Shown one piece after another: positions 55,801 through 59,459 of a stretch of 64,000 nucleotides of DNA. Where the stretch lies: positions 39,542,508 to 39,606,507 of the forward strand of contig NC_088776.1 of assembly GCF_954871325.1 (NCBI RefSeq), given 5' to 3'. Made by a program: the position numbers and the translations under genes. Source of the DNA: Gordionus sp. m RMFG-2023. Lineage: Eukaryota > Nematomorpha > Gordioida > Chordodea > Parachordodidae. Below the pieces are notes generated by a model. The model saw only the letters and a program-made list of their open reading frames with translations, had not been told where the DNA came from and ran no database searches. Within the stretch, counting starts at the first letter, position 1; every line of letters starts with the position of its first letter.

Positions 55801-57630
55801 AATAAGTTTTATCAAAAAATTATTTAAATTTTATAAGAATAGTAGCAACTATCTTAAACTTTTCCCATTATTTAACCGTATAAAAGCGTATAGAAACAAA
55901 ACTCATTTTTGAAGTTTAGTTAAATATTTTTAGGTAATTATTTAATTTCATTAACGTAAAAAAACTAAAAAAATTATATTTTACCTGAACAAGTATTTGA
56001 GGTCTACTTTGTGACGGGAAGGGTATTTTGTGCATGAAAAATGATATGTATCTATATTTATTAATTAATTTATTATTAGCTTATTTCCTCTAAAATATTT
56101 TTATTGTTCTCACCTTTCGATAGGTATCTTGGAAGAGCCACTCAAAGTCACGTTGTATAAAAAGTGCAAAAATTTCTTGAAGATAGTAAAAAGTGGCCAT
56201 TTGGACACTATGCTTATAGCTTTGTTACTATAAACGATAACTCTTTGGTTCTTCTGTTGGTTTATTTTTTTTTCATTTTCTGACTCTGAACTTAAATCGG
56301 GGAAATCAGTTTTGTTGTAATCGTTCGCTACAATGTCTCCATTGTAGAAGGGACTGTCACTTTTGAGAACTCGGTTAGAATAATCGGAGTCGATATTTTC
56401 GTCAATATACTGATTTACATCCTCATTGCCACCGTTACAGGATTTGAAAAGTTCTTTGTTCGATGGTTTCGAACTTAAATCGCTATTTAAGGGTATCTTT
56501 GTCCTAAGGTTAGAAGAATCGTCGATCATAAGTCGTTGCCTCTGATCATGACTCAGTTTTTCAATGTCGTAGGGTTCGTAGAAGACTATAGCCGCTCCGT
56601 ATGCCTTAAGTTAGTAGGGATATAATGGTGTACAAATAATCAATTAAAATGAGAACCATAGAAAAATCGTCAAATTAAAATATAAAACATTGTACATATA
56701 ATTGAAATTAACAAAAAGAACACATTAAATATGAAACATGTTGCTTAAATTTTCTTTCTTTTACCTTTTTCTTTTTTTTCTTACTTTTTTCTTTATATAC
56801 AATCATTTATTAAGTATTAATTAATATCATATAAAATATAGAATAATTTTATAACTTATATAAATGCCTAACTTTAATGGCCAAATAATTGGTGAGAACG
56901 AAGGTCGAAAATAGTGGATCCGGTATTTTGGTATTATCATCCCATTTTTCGAGAGTGGCCCCCATGGGGAGACAAAATAAAGGTGTTATGTCAGGCAAGA
57001 GATAATCGTTTAAATTTGTCTCCGGGTATCTGCTTAACAAAGCTATTATTTTTTTCATAATTTGGGTAAAATGTCAATCCATCATGATATTATTTATCGC
57101 TCAAATTTCTATTTTAATTTTCCAAACAAATTTTCATTCCTCGATATATTATTTTAAAATAAAAAAAAATCATAAAAATTTTATTGGATACCCTTCCCAA
57201 TCTTAGTATATTAAAAAAGGATTAATGGAAATTTTTCAATTTTAATTTTATAATTAAATTATAAAATGGGCATGTGCAATAAACGGCGATTTTAATGACT
57301 ATCACGCGTCCTTATTATTTTACTCATTTACCCATTAAAAAAAATAATATTTACCAGGTTTATAGGATATCAAATTCGTTTTAGACATAGATTTTTTGTA
57401 ACATATAAATACATCAGATCCGACCATTCCTTTATTAAGGTTCTTATTAATAAGCATGAATGCGTGAGGAGGTCTTTCGCCCTTTAATACAAACGTTGAA
57501 AAAATATATTTAAAATTTTTTATTTCCAAATTTCTCTTATTAATAAGCATGAATGCGTGAGGAGGTCTTTCGCCCTTTAATACAAACGTTGAAAAAATAT
57601 ATTTAAAATTTTTTATTTCCAAATTTCTTT
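10617..57630 (-). CDS. DENND4: DENND4 family Rab exchange factor (Crag homologue), multi-exon gene
   Basis: DENND4 proteins are large DENN-domain exchange factors; Crag and mammalian DENND4 act on Rab10 (Crag also on Rab11) in polarised secretion and membrane traffic. Minus-strand exons in this order match the family: MABP end ([18 protein letters not shown]), uDENN ([26 protein letters not shown]), cDENN ([45 protein letters not shown]), dDENN ([24 protein letters not shown]), PPR-like block ([15 protein letters not shown]), Ser/Asn-rich linker, zinc-ribbon-like segment ([18 protein letters not shown]), and the C-terminal block ([33 protein letters not shown]). I placed 34 exons, listed singly; most junctions are GT..AG and phases agree. 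About 2,000 residues are seen, the usual family length. The first part of the MABP domain is missing. Links to the last two exons are uncertain. No exon is broken, so the gene looks active. Confidence 0.94.
12325..12474. repeat. tandem duplication, 2 x 74 bp
   Basis: Two almost identical 74-bp units in direct orientation (TAAATAAGGTGTATCGA recurs in each), lying in a DENND4 intron. Near identity implies a recent duplication. Confidence 0.9.
12759..12834 (-). CDS. DENND4: possible DENND4 exon before the last
   Basis: Between an AG acceptor and a GT donor the minus strand reads [19 protein letters not shown]. This would suit the place of the family's I-Q-x-N-D-x-x-x-P-I-x-x-L-L segment. The incoming phase fits the exon at 13,424-13,550. 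The outgoing phase does not fit the last exon cleanly, so another small exon may be missing or this call is wrong. Confidence 0.35.
13424..13550 (-). CDS. DENND4: DENND4 exon (C-terminal block)
   Basis: Phase 0 in, phase 1 out. Encodes [19 protein letters not shown] followed by [13 protein letters not shown], matching the family's V-Q-L-L-W-D-N-x-x-L ... P-L-Y-I-L-W. The donor is A|GTTAGC. Confidence 0.85.
14272..14826 (-). CDS. DENND4: DENND4 exon (PYLSPLVL / WNLLWYF block)
   Basis: A 185-codon exon, phase 0 on both sides, with a GTGAGT donor. It starts [19 protein letters not shown] and continues to [17 protein letters not shown], the hallmark C-terminal segment of DENND4. It then has about 110 residues rich in Asn, Asp and Ser that are not conserved. 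This acidic, low-complexity insert is longer than I would expect in vertebrate homologues. Confidence 0.95.
15003..15340 (-). CDS. DENND4: DENND4 exon (Ser-rich linker)
   Basis: 112 codons, phase 1 in and 0 out. Starts [17 protein letters not shown] and continues with a charged Lys/Asp/Ser-rich stretch. It lies directly before the PYLSPLVL exon and its phase fits both neighbours. Confidence 0.75.
15600..15726 (-). CDS. DENND4: DENND4 exon (basic linker)
   Basis: Phase 0 in, phase 1 out. Encodes [20 protein letters not shown] and a Ser-rich end. No conserved family motif; accepted because the frame is open between good splice sites and the outgoing phase fits the next exon. Confidence 0.65.
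16027..16380. mobile_element. fold-back (inverted-repeat) element in a DENND4 intron
   Basis: The left part (about 16,030-16,165) and the reverse complement of the right part (about 16,255-16,378) share blocks such as CAATGTGTTATTT, TTCAACTTTAAA and a GGAATA-rich block. The whole can fold into one long imperfect hairpin of about 350 bp. A MITE-like element is the best reading; ends and target duplication are unclear. Confidence 0.5.
16832..16900 (-). CDS. DENND4: DENND4 exon (second half of zinc-ribbon-like segment)
   Basis: An AG acceptor in the expected phase starts [20 protein letters not shown], which aligns with the family's T-C-P-F-C-G-N-I-F-L-P-x-L. Only one of the two cysteines of the C-x-x-C pair is present; N stands at the other position. 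The donor is uncertain (GT at 16,831 or 16,855, neither in perfect phase with the next exon). Confidence 0.55.
17214..17351 (-). CDS. DENND4: DENND4 exon (first half of zinc-ribbon-like segment)
   Basis: Encodes [18 protein letters not shown] then [14 protein letters not shown], a clear match to the family's C-x-x-C-x-x-L-V-Y-D-E-E-I-M-A-G-W-x-x-D-D-S-N-L-N-T. Phase 2 in and out. Confidence 0.95.
17596..17765 (-). CDS. DENND4: DENND4 exon (Ser-rich linker)
   Basis: Phase 0 in, 2 out. Encodes [19 protein letters not shown] then [18 protein letters not shown]. Such Ser-rich phospho-site-like linkers precede the zinc ribbon in the family. Confidence 0.8.
17905..18052. repeat. diverged tandem repeat in an intron
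   Basis: Two copies of a unit of roughly 80 bp share GATCAACTTTTACCTAAATC and AATGCYCAAACWGGATT. Confidence 0.7.
18459..18593 (-). CDS. DENND4: DENND4 exon (linker)
   Basis: 45 codons, phase 0 on both sides. Reads [20 protein letters not shown] then [19 protein letters not shown]. Open frame between consensus splice sites and in phase with both neighbours. Confidence 0.8.
18594..20248. other. DENND4 intron with unplaced repeat-like pieces
   Basis: Two words containing CGCGAATT (near 19,008 and 19,078) face each other as in a small decayed inverted-end element. A plus-strand acidic frame at 19,240-19,330 ([19 protein letters not shown]) resembles the start of a transposase but could not be identified. 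Confidence 0.35.
20249..20496 (-). CDS. DENND4: DENND4 exon (linker)
   Basis: 82 codons, phase 1 in, 0 out. Includes [19 protein letters not shown] and a helix-like [16 protein letters not shown]. Not strongly conserved; accepted on open frame, splice sites and phase. Confidence 0.8.
20859..20956 (-). CDS. DENND4: DENND4 exon (acidic linker)
   Basis: Phase 2 in, 1 out, with a GTGAGT donor. Encodes [20 protein letters not shown], an acidic low-complexity segment. Confidence 0.75.
21296..21360. repeat. dispersed repeat, copy 1
   Basis: TTTTTTTAATGTGGTGGTCC and the following bases resemble 24,932-25,000 and 33,545-33,600, giving a low-copy interspersed repeat of unknown type. Confidence 0.5.
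21478..22236 (+). mobile_element. diverged copy of the small non-autonomous hAT family
   Basis: Both ends resemble the elements at 48,677-49,473 and 58,038-58,775: a left part with ATCGGATCGGA, CCGATAT and GATCCGATATAATGG, and a right part with ATATCGGATTGACCTTCAAA. Length (about 760 bp) also fits. It is much older; the terminal bases and target duplication are no longer clear. Confidence 0.45.
22800..23165 (-). CDS. DENND4: DENND4 exon (linker)
   Basis: 122 codons, phase 2 in and out. Includes [19 protein letters not shown] and [19 protein letters not shown]. Donor is AA|GTTAAT; without splicing the frame would stop five codons later. Moderately conserved in style with DENND4 linkers only. 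Confidence 0.8.
23450..23846 (-). CDS. DENND4: DENND4 exon (Ser/Asn-rich linker)
   Basis: 397 bases, phase 1 in, 2 out. The acceptor follows a pyrimidine-rich tract and the donor is AAG|GTAAGT. It begins [18 protein letters not shown], contains [17 protein letters not shown], and ends [16 protein letters not shown], a likely phosphorylation-rich stretch. Confidence 0.85.
23940..24050 (-). CDS. DENND4: DENND4 exon (linker)
   Basis: 37 codons, phase 1 in and out. Reads [20 protein letters not shown] then [16 protein letters not shown]. Fits the frames of both neighbours. Confidence 0.8.
24193..24508 (-). CDS. DENND4: DENND4 exon (SWAKIKNVV block)
   Basis: 316 bases, phase 0 in, 1 out. It starts [11 protein letters not shown] and continues [19 protein letters not shown], matching the family's L-W-x-K-V-R-N-V-V-x-G-x-A-Q-F-K-R that follows the PPR-like block. 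The rest is Asn-rich and not conserved. Confidence 0.92.
24932..25000. repeat. dispersed repeat, copy 2
   Basis: Resembles 21,296-21,360 and 33,545-33,600 (TTTAATGTGATGATTCATTT and flanks). Confidence 0.45.
25274..25437. repeat. tandem duplication, 2 x 82 bp
   Basis: Units 25,274-25,355 and 25,356-25,437 share TTTAAATAATTCAACCA and TTTCTTTTAAAATCTAAAAT and differ at only a few positions. Confidence 0.9.
25438..27345. other. DENND4 intron, AT-rich, with a diverged duplication
   Basis: At about 26,405-26,700 two units spaced about 146 bp apart share TTTTTAATTTGTAC and ATAATCAATTTATA-like words. No coding frame or mobile element is recognised in the rest. Confidence 0.5.
27346..27474 (-). CDS. 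DENND4: DENND4 exon (PPR-like block)
   Basis: 43 codons, phase 0 on both sides. Reads [43 protein letters not shown], an unmistakable match to the family's C-Y-R-V-x-M-Q-L-C-G ... P-N-A-I-T-Y-G-Y-Y-N-K pentatricopeptide-like repeat. Confidence 0.97.
27763..27907 (-). CDS. DENND4: DENND4 exon (FSIWFLYLP block)
   Basis: Phase 2 in, 0 out. Encodes [20 protein letters not shown] then [18 protein letters not shown], matching the family's C-x-S-x-W-F-x-x-L-P ahead of the PPR-like repeat. Acceptor TTGCAG, donor GTAAGA. Confidence 0.96.
28960..29000 (-). CDS. DENND4: DENND4 micro-exon
   Basis: Only 41 bases ([13 protein letters not shown] plus two bases), between TTCAG and GTAAAT. Phase 0 in, 2 out fits both neighbours exactly and aligns with the family's short segment before the FSIWF block. 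Confidence 0.75.
29658..29746 (-). CDS. DENND4: DENND4 exon (TKQEIK block)
   Basis: 89 bases, phase 1 in, 0 out. Reads [20 protein letters not shown] then QEIKSGKK, matching the family's S-P-A-L-x-x-R-T-K-Q-E-I-K. Confidence 0.85.
30399..30589 (-). CDS. DENND4: DENND4 exon (FPELDPTLF block)
   Basis: Phase 2 in, 1 out. [16 protein letters not shown] aligns with the family's F-P-x-L-x-x-x-L-F. A variable Ser/Pro stretch follows. The donor may be at 30,398 (GTAGCA) or 30,374 (GTTTGA); both give the needed phase. Confidence 0.88.
30772..30834 (-). CDS. DENND4: DENND4 exon (YTVYIPPP block)
   Basis: 63 bases, phase 2 in and out. Reads [19 protein letters not shown], matching the family's H-T-V-F-I-x-P-P-E-P-P-P. 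Confidence 0.93.
   Translation of the reverse strand, partial: RLHRVYTSSGHHRFASRDDL
31169..31236 (-). CDS. DENND4: DENND4 exon (acidic dDENN-end segment)
   Basis: 68 bases, phase 0 in, 2 out. Reads [18 protein letters not shown]. Aligns with the acidic segment between the FFDE and TVYIPPP blocks. Confidence 0.85.
31893..32640 (-). mobile_element. hAT transposon remnant
   Basis: A hAT-type terminus CAGGGCTCTGCATTTGACC begins at 31,893, followed by GACCGGTCAAAT repeats. On the minus strand at about 32,130-32,260 the frame reads [17 protein letters not shown] and continues [11 protein letters not shown], the C-terminal dimerisation segment of hAT transposases (S-x-x-S-E-R-N-W). Further remnants lie to 32,640 ([13 protein letters not shown], cf. 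H-L-L-D-P-R-Y-R-G). Several stops and frame changes are present. The second end was not found. Confidence 0.65.
33048..33115. repeat. short tandem repeat, about 31-bp unit
   Basis: TAAATTGATTTTTCGTTTAT occurs twice, then a partial third copy. Confidence 0.85.
33545..33670. repeat. dispersed repeat, copy 3
   Basis: The first half resembles 21,296-21,360 and 24,932-25,000. The second half (AAATATAAGAGCTAGG onward) resembles 25,718-25,800. Confidence 0.45.
33690..33707 (+). repeat. G7-AA-G9 run
   Basis: A G-rich tract in AT-rich intron sequence, followed by GGTGG words; it could form a quadruplex. Confidence 0.9.
34031..34767. mobile_element. possible non-autonomous hAT-like element
   Basis: The left end TAGCTCTACGACTGGCAAC and the reverse complement of the right end TAGAGTGCTGGCTTACAAT are imperfect inverted repeats. 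The words CCAATA and ACCAATAT recur throughout. A clear target duplication is not visible. Confidence 0.4.
35092..35278. mobile_element. 187-bp hAT-type MITE
   Basis: Ends CAGAGGCCTGCAGACCTGG and (reverse complement) CAGAGACCTGCAGAGG form terminal inverted repeats. Flanking 8-mers AATTATAT and ATGTATAT agree at six of eight positions. Internal CCGGGCC/CCGGGTA words are typical subterminal repeats. It ends only 25 bp from a DENND4 exon. Confidence 0.6.
35303..35448 (-). CDS. DENND4: DENND4 exon (d[12 protein letters not shown] block)
   Basis: 146 bases, phase 1 in, 0 out. Starts [20 protein letters not shown] and ends [15 protein letters not shown], matching the family's F-L-K-S-R-D-R ... T-Q-x-F-x-x-F-I-E-x-x-S-F-V. 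Confidence 0.97.
35707..35848 (-). CDS. DENND4: DENND4 exon (d[16 protein letters not shown] block)
   Basis: 142 bases, phase 0 in, 1 out. Reads [20 protein letters not shown] then [15 protein letters not shown], a strong match to E-I-Q-E-A-F-L-R-F-M-A-x-L-L-K-G-Y of DENND4. Confidence 0.97.
35956..37190 (+). mobile_element. LINE (non-LTR) reverse-transcriptase fragment
   Basis: Plus-strand frames, antisense to DENND4, carry non-LTR reverse-transcriptase landmarks in order: [16 protein letters not shown] (cf. K-A-P-G-x-D-G), RDYRPI-like and [20 protein letters not shown] at about 36,510-36,560, SYADDLLL near 36,650 (catalytic Y-x-D-D), and LLYG followed by a thumb-like region to about 37,180. 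It is 5' truncated and has several frame changes. No endonuclease part or 3' tail is recognised. CR1/Jockey-like by style only. Confidence 0.8.
37907..37925 (+). repeat. poly-G run (19 G) preceded by a T run
   Basis: Eleven T then nineteen G, the longest G run here. It sits 36 bp from a DENND4 exon border, on the intron side downstream of the donor (minus-strand sense). Confidence 0.9.
37961..38081 (-). CDS. DENND4: DENND4 exon (before dDENN)
   Basis: 121 bases, phase 2 in, 0 out. Reads [20 protein letters not shown] then [13 protein letters not shown], which leads directly into [11 protein letters not shown] as in the family's L-x-L-E-x-E-I-Q-E-A-F. The acceptor lacks a strong pyrimidine tract. 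Confidence 0.8.
38625..38654 (-). mobile_element. Helitron-like 3' terminus
   Basis: On the minus strand a perfect 7-bp hairpin CCCCGTC-ATATTT-GACGGGG is followed after six bases by CTAG and then T. This is the known layout of Helitron 3' ends (hairpin, short spacer, CTRR, insertion before T). The body would extend to higher coordinates; no helicase gene or 5' TC end was found. Confidence 0.55.
38735..39600. repeat. diverged tandem duplication, period 590 bp
   Basis: Blocks at 38,750-38,990 and 39,340-39,580 match at a constant offset of 590: TTAAAACTAAGTG / TTAAGACTAAAAGTG, and CATAATAATTTTGGCAGTT / CATAATAATTTTGATAGTT. Between them CCAAGCCCAGCCCAA-like words recur about every 60 bp. It may be the body of the Helitron-like element just to the left. 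Confidence 0.65.
39960..40031 (+). repeat. tRNA-derived sequence, not a working tRNA
   Basis: TAGTGCATGCGGTAAAGC fits a polymerase III A box and a 4-bp D stem; GAGTTCGATTCTC is a perfect B box with T loop. The acceptor stem pairs at only about four of seven positions and the anticodon stem is poor. A tRNA pseudogene or the head of a tRNA-derived SINE is likely. Confidence 0.55.
40468..40552 (-). CDS. DENND4: DENND4 exon (cDENN, VDSRYF block)
   Basis: 85 bases, phase 1 in, 2 out. Reads [20 protein letters not shown] then DLDTNTLI, a clear match to the family's V-D-S-R-Y-F-D-L-Y-x-P-P-x-D-V-x-x-I-D-L-D-T-N-T-I. Confidence 0.95.
40710..40721 (+). repeat. poly-G run (12 G)
   Basis: Uninterrupted G run in intron sequence. 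Confidence 0.9.
40840..41674. mobile_element. non-autonomous hAT element, 835 bp
   Basis: Ends TAGTGAAGGTCACGGTCCGG and, inverted, TAGTGAAGGTCAACGGCCCGG are terminal inverted repeats. They are flanked by 8-mers GATCTGGT and GATCTGGC (seven of eight identical). GGTCCGG/GGACCGG words are packed into both subterminal regions. No transposase sequence was seen inside. Confidence 0.85.
41996..43585. mobile_element. TA-flanked element with multi-part inverted ends
   Basis: The left end GGGGAGACCAGGGCTAGTCG and the inverted right end GGGGAGACTAGGGCTAGTCG are nearly identical and continue to GGCGC. TA dinucleotides flank both (41,994-41,995 and 43,586-43,587). Inner copies of the same motif face each other: GTGGTTAGTCGG near 42,200 and, inverted, near 43,200, plus GGGGCTAGTCGAATC at 42,220. 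No transposase is visible. Superfamily unknown; Tc1/mariner-type or another TA-inserting group is possible. Confidence 0.75.
42541..42860. repeat. tandem repeat inside the TA-flanked element, about 140-150 bp unit
   Basis: TATTATCAGGCTAAA, AATTTGAATCATATTATATT and TTTGTTTGYTAGATATAATT recur in the same order in two full units and part of a third. Confidence 0.8.
43911..44004 (-). CDS. DENND4: DENND4 exon (c[14 protein letters not shown] block)
   Basis: 94 bases, phase 0 in, 1 out. Reads [18 protein letters not shown] then [13 protein letters not shown], matching M-I-F-P-F-Q-W-Q-C-P-Y-I-P-L-C-P-x-x-L-x-D-V-L-x-A-P-x-P-F-I. Confidence 0.97.
44005..45789. other. DENND4 intron, mostly featureless
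   Basis: A cluster of GATC-containing words (GATCGATGATCC, GATCATGATCATGATCG) at 44,217-44,325 follows AGAGTTGCTAAAGAATCGC, like one end of a decayed hAT element. At 45,531-45,606 AACCAAATTTTTAGCCG occurs twice in a short tandem array. Nothing else is recognised. Confidence 0.4.
45531..45606. repeat. short tandem array with AGCCG / GGCTA words
   Basis: CTAAACCAAATTTTTAGCCG occurs twice, each copy preceded by a GGCTACAAA word, giving about two 34-bp units. Confidence 0.75.
45790..45993 (-). CDS. DENND4: DENND4 exon (c[17 protein letters not shown] block)
   Basis: 68 codons, phase 0 on both sides. Reads [18 protein letters not shown], continues [19 protein letters not shown] and [20 protein letters not shown]. 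This is the central cDENN motif of the family (K-I-L-x-H-S-L-R-P-x-V-L-T). Its upstream intron is 10 kb, the largest in the gene. Confidence 0.98.
46119..46175 (+). repeat. possible transposon end (GGCGTAGCC motif)
   Basis: CATAGGCGTAGCCAGGGG looks like an inverted-repeat terminus. A partner in the opposite sense (GGCTACGCTTATG) ends at 55,425; see Findings. Confidence 0.35.
46768..47080 (+). mobile_element. single end of a hAT element with GTATCTG repeats
   Basis: CAGAGTTGATTAAGTATCTAG has the typical CAGAGTTG hAT terminus. GTATCTGTATCTAGATA-like words recur for about 150 bp. The opposite end is not found before the next insertion at 47,081. Confidence 0.5.
47081..50415 (+). mobile_element. 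hAT transposon with degenerate transposase, interrupted by a smaller hAT
   Basis: Termini TAGGGCTG and (inverted) TAGGACTG are flanked by a perfect 8-bp duplication ATAAAAAA (47,073-47,080 and 50,416-50,423). Subterminal ATCGGATCGG words are frequent at both ends. Plus-strand transposase parts appear in order: BED-finger-like N-terminus (47,350-47,560, with HLNDCH), catalytic-region pieces [12 protein letters not shown] (near 47,870) and [10 protein letters not shown] with [11 protein letters not shown] (about 48,075-48,160), [10 protein letters not shown] (about 48,645), and the C-terminal dimerisation segment [15 protein letters not shown] (about 50,095-50,135). Numerous stops and frame changes; not active. 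A second hAT sits inside at 48,677-49,473. Confidence 0.9.
48677..49473 (+). mobile_element. nested non-autonomous hAT, 797 bp
   Basis: Ends TAGGGGTGTACCGATA and (inverted) TAGGGGTGTACCGATA form perfect 16-base terminal repeats, flanked by a perfect 8-bp duplication CTTTTTAC (48,669-48,676 and 49,474-49,481). The target lies inside the older hAT transposase, just after [10 protein letters not shown]. Inside, near 48,960-49,090, only a transposase C-terminal piece remains ([19 protein letters not shown]). Confidence 0.95.
50570..51970 (+). mobile_element. second hAT transposase remnant
   Basis: A plus-strand series starts with the acidic SDEDEE and [12 protein letters not shown] (about 50,595-50,690). 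It continues with [20 protein letters not shown] (about 50,990-51,050), [17 protein letters not shown] (51,310), [14 protein letters not shown] (51,450) and [14 protein letters not shown] (51,690), and ends [10 protein letters not shown] (51,860). This order is that of hAT transposases of the ZBED type, with a gap in the middle. Several stops; no terminal repeats assigned. Confidence 0.75.
52740..53400 (+). mobile_element. third hAT transposase remnant (TTF/ZMYM1-like C-terminal half)
   Basis: Plus-strand pieces read [14 protein letters not shown] (about 52,920) and, at about 53,235-53,390, [20 protein letters not shown] then [14 protein letters not shown]. The last resembles the C-E-R-S-F-S-A-L-R-R-L-K-T-Y-L-R ... 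L-N-G-L-A-L-L-x-I-H-R end of hAT-related proteins with TTF-type fingers, a different branch from the neighbouring remnants. Broken in several places. Confidence 0.7.
53424..55160 (+). mobile_element. element with about 450-490-bp terminal inverted repeats and a transposase fragment
   Basis: 53,424-53,910 and the reverse complement of about 54,715-55,160 match at length, starting TGTTGTATTCCATAT. The 0.8-kb centre has a plus-strand coding remnant at about 54,045-54,440: [62 protein letters not shown] and [12 protein letters not shown]. One frame change lies between the AEWQFW and ATAHGK parts and a stop before IPGT. The SDG / AEW / HGK-x-P-C-D-x-x-G-G pattern looks like a DDE-type transposase core. 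I recognise the style from invertebrate transposon proteins but cannot name the superfamily. No clear target duplication. Confidence 0.75.
55161..55984. other. intron sequence with a GC-rich patch
   Basis: At 55,338-55,425 a patch with GGGCCGAAGGCCCGCCC and GGGGGTTTTTAACTCCCCC ends in GGCTACGCTTATG, probably the end of a transposon. The rest is AT-rich and unassigned. Confidence 0.4.
55985..56051 (-). CDS. DENND4: DENND4 exon (PFPS block)
   Basis: 67 bases, phase 2 in, 0 out. Reads [20 protein letters not shown] then VQ, matching the family's I-S-N-F-M-x-x-V-P-F-P-S-P-x-R-P-R-I-L-V-Q. Confidence 0.96.
56114..56604 (-). CDS. DENND4: DENND4 exon (uDENN end and linker)
   Basis: 491 bases, phase 0 in, 2 out. 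Begins [18 protein letters not shown] and ends [36 protein letters not shown]. These are the family's V-Y-G-A-A-I-Q-F-Y-E and K-S-I-x-x-I-S-R-W-P-F-F-x-x-F-x-K-F-L. An Asn/Ser/Asp-rich stretch of about 90 residues lies between them. Confidence 0.97.
56873..57042 (-). CDS. DENND4: DENND4 exon (uDENN start)
   Basis: 170 bases, phase 1 in, 0 out. Reads [19 protein letters not shown] then [19 protein letters not shown] and [10 protein letters not shown], matching R-Y-P-E-E-D ... [14 protein letters not shown] ... P-V-F-S-T-F-V-L-T. Confidence 0.98.
57355..57630 (-). CDS. DENND4: DENND4 exon (end of MABP domain) with internal duplication
   Basis: The first exon found. It ends [20 protein letters not shown] and KTNLISYKP, like the family's N-L-N-x-G-M-x-G-S-x-V-F-L-C-Y-K-K-S. 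Ahead of this, 31 residues (including [17 protein letters not shown], cf. V-T-S-K-G-E-T-P-P-H-T-F) occur twice in a row. The start is taken at an AG acceptor (57,631-57,632), because no ATG opens the frame and a stop lies just upstream. An alternative start by splicing into the second copy is possible. Confidence 0.9.
57442..57627. repeat. perfect tandem duplication, 2 x 93 bp, within a coding exon
   Basis: 57,442-57,534 and 57,535-57,627 are identical base for base. 93 is divisible by three, so the frame is kept and 31 residues are doubled. Confidence 0.97.
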
Positions 57631-58037
57631 CTAAAGAATACAACTACTATATTTATATCGATCAAAATTTACCATAATCTAAATCTATGAGTAAATTTTT
57701 CCCTATATGAAAATTTCAGTGAATTAGTAGATGGCTGGTCAAATATAAATCCAAATCTATAGAATAATTAAACTCCTCAACTATAATAATAAAAGAGAAT
57801 ATTTTAAAAATAATTTATATTTGTAAATATTTCTAACCTATTTAATATTCTCTTAAGGCTCTTCTAATTAAATTATTTTTAAACGATTATAAACTGTGGA
57901 GAACCTCCAAAGATGACTACCGCTATATAATGACCATTTTAGCTCGGTTCCAGTCAAACTATTATCTTATCTATATTGTTCTGTCAAGTATTACTTGAGT
58001 GATCGTGTGGAAGTTTTTCAGTATTATATTGCGTGAC
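57631..58037. other. sequence upstream of the first DENND4 exon found
   Basis: No MABP-like coding segment is recognisable on the minus strand here. No promoter signal is evident. Confidence 0.4.
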
Positions 58038-58775
58038 TAGGGATGTACAATAATTTATATCGGATCGGATGGAGCCGATATGTCACCCATTTAGAATATC
58101 GGTTATCGGCCAATATTATAAAATTTCCCAATCCGATATAAAATGGCGTTTTTAACAAAAATAAAATGTTATAAAATTTTTTTAAAAAATTTATTTTATA
58201 ATCATTTATTTTTATAAATAAATTCGAAATCCATTTTTATGTATATTTTTTTAATAATAATTAATTAATTAATAAACATTCTGCCATATTGTTATTTTTT
58301 TGCGCATTCTGTTTATAAAAGTGTGCGATAATCTCTTCAGAATCTCTGAATCTGGTGATATTGACAGTTACCATCGCCGCAGGCTAATCTCTGATAAATT
58401 TGAAATTTTGGTATTTTTAAAAAGAAATCTTCGATATATTCCAAATTTCATAATATATTTGTTTATTACTTATTATGTATATAGATTAATGTTATATAAA
58501 AGTGATTTAACAATAAAAATATTTTAAACACTTTTAGAATTGCAATTAAATTGAATATAACTGATCATTATAATATATTCAAATGACATAAGTTATGGTA
58601 GAGTTAAAATATAGATGTTATACCAATAAAAAGTATATTAAAAATTAAAACCATTGGTATCTTTACAGATTACAAAATTAGATATGATCTCGGATCGGTA
58701 ATCGGCCGATAACAATTTAATATCGAGAATATCGGATCGCATCGGCCTCCAAAAAGTGGTATCGGTACACCCCTA
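58038..58775 (+). mobile_element. non-autonomous hAT, 738 bp, sister of the nested copy
   Basis: Ends TAGGGATGTAC and (inverted) TAGGGGTGTACCGATA; flanking 8-mers TGCGTGAC and TGTGTAAC agree at six of eight. The interior is clearly similar to 48,677-49,473, including GTGTGCGATAATCTCT and the transposase C-terminal remnant SGDIDSYHRRRLISDKFEIL (about 58,350-58,410), in which a usable frame survives. Slightly shorter and more worn at the left end. Confidence 0.88.
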
Positions 58776-59459
58776 TGTGTAACAATACTATACAACAAAT
58801 CAGTTGTATTGCAATCATATAATAATATTAAGGGATACTATTTAATCAAAAAATAATTAATCCATATTTAAATTAAAAAAGTGTATTGCATTCATTAAAA
58901 AAATTTTAAGTTATTGTAAAAAAAGGAGGATAGTAGATAATAAATTAAGTATCAAATTTCTTATAAAAATTTAATGTAAATATAAGAAAAAATACAAATA
59001 ATATGTATGAAATTTTTTTATGGTGTGAAATATGGTAAATTAGCTCATGTCCATATGGGTTTTAAAAAAGGTGCGACTTTTAAGGAATTCATATATTCTC
59101 TTTTTTTTAAAATCTTTTCATATAAAAATAACGTTAAAAAACATTTTTGGCTAATGCAAGAATAGTGGTTTGAAAAATAGAGTCTAAAGTTACATTAAAG
59201 TTAAACCACATATTTTATTAAATTTTTAACATCAAATTTTAAAAAAATACTCGTATTCATGGTTAAAGAATATGCCGAAATGTTACATAATTAGGAACAT
59301 ATTTTGAGCCTCATTCCCAAATTATTATCCATGTCAATCGAATCAGATCAGCTGAATTTAAACTTATGAAAGCTAAATCAATTCCAAGCAATGTTTATTT
59401 TTATATTTAATTTTCATAAATTATAATTATATATACAAGTAAATAAGTTGCGATGCTAA

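Noticed and set aside
57641-57643. TTG as a start codon for the first DENND4 exon
   Set aside because: A stop lies directly upstream and an AG acceptor just downstream; splicing into the exon is more likely in this family.
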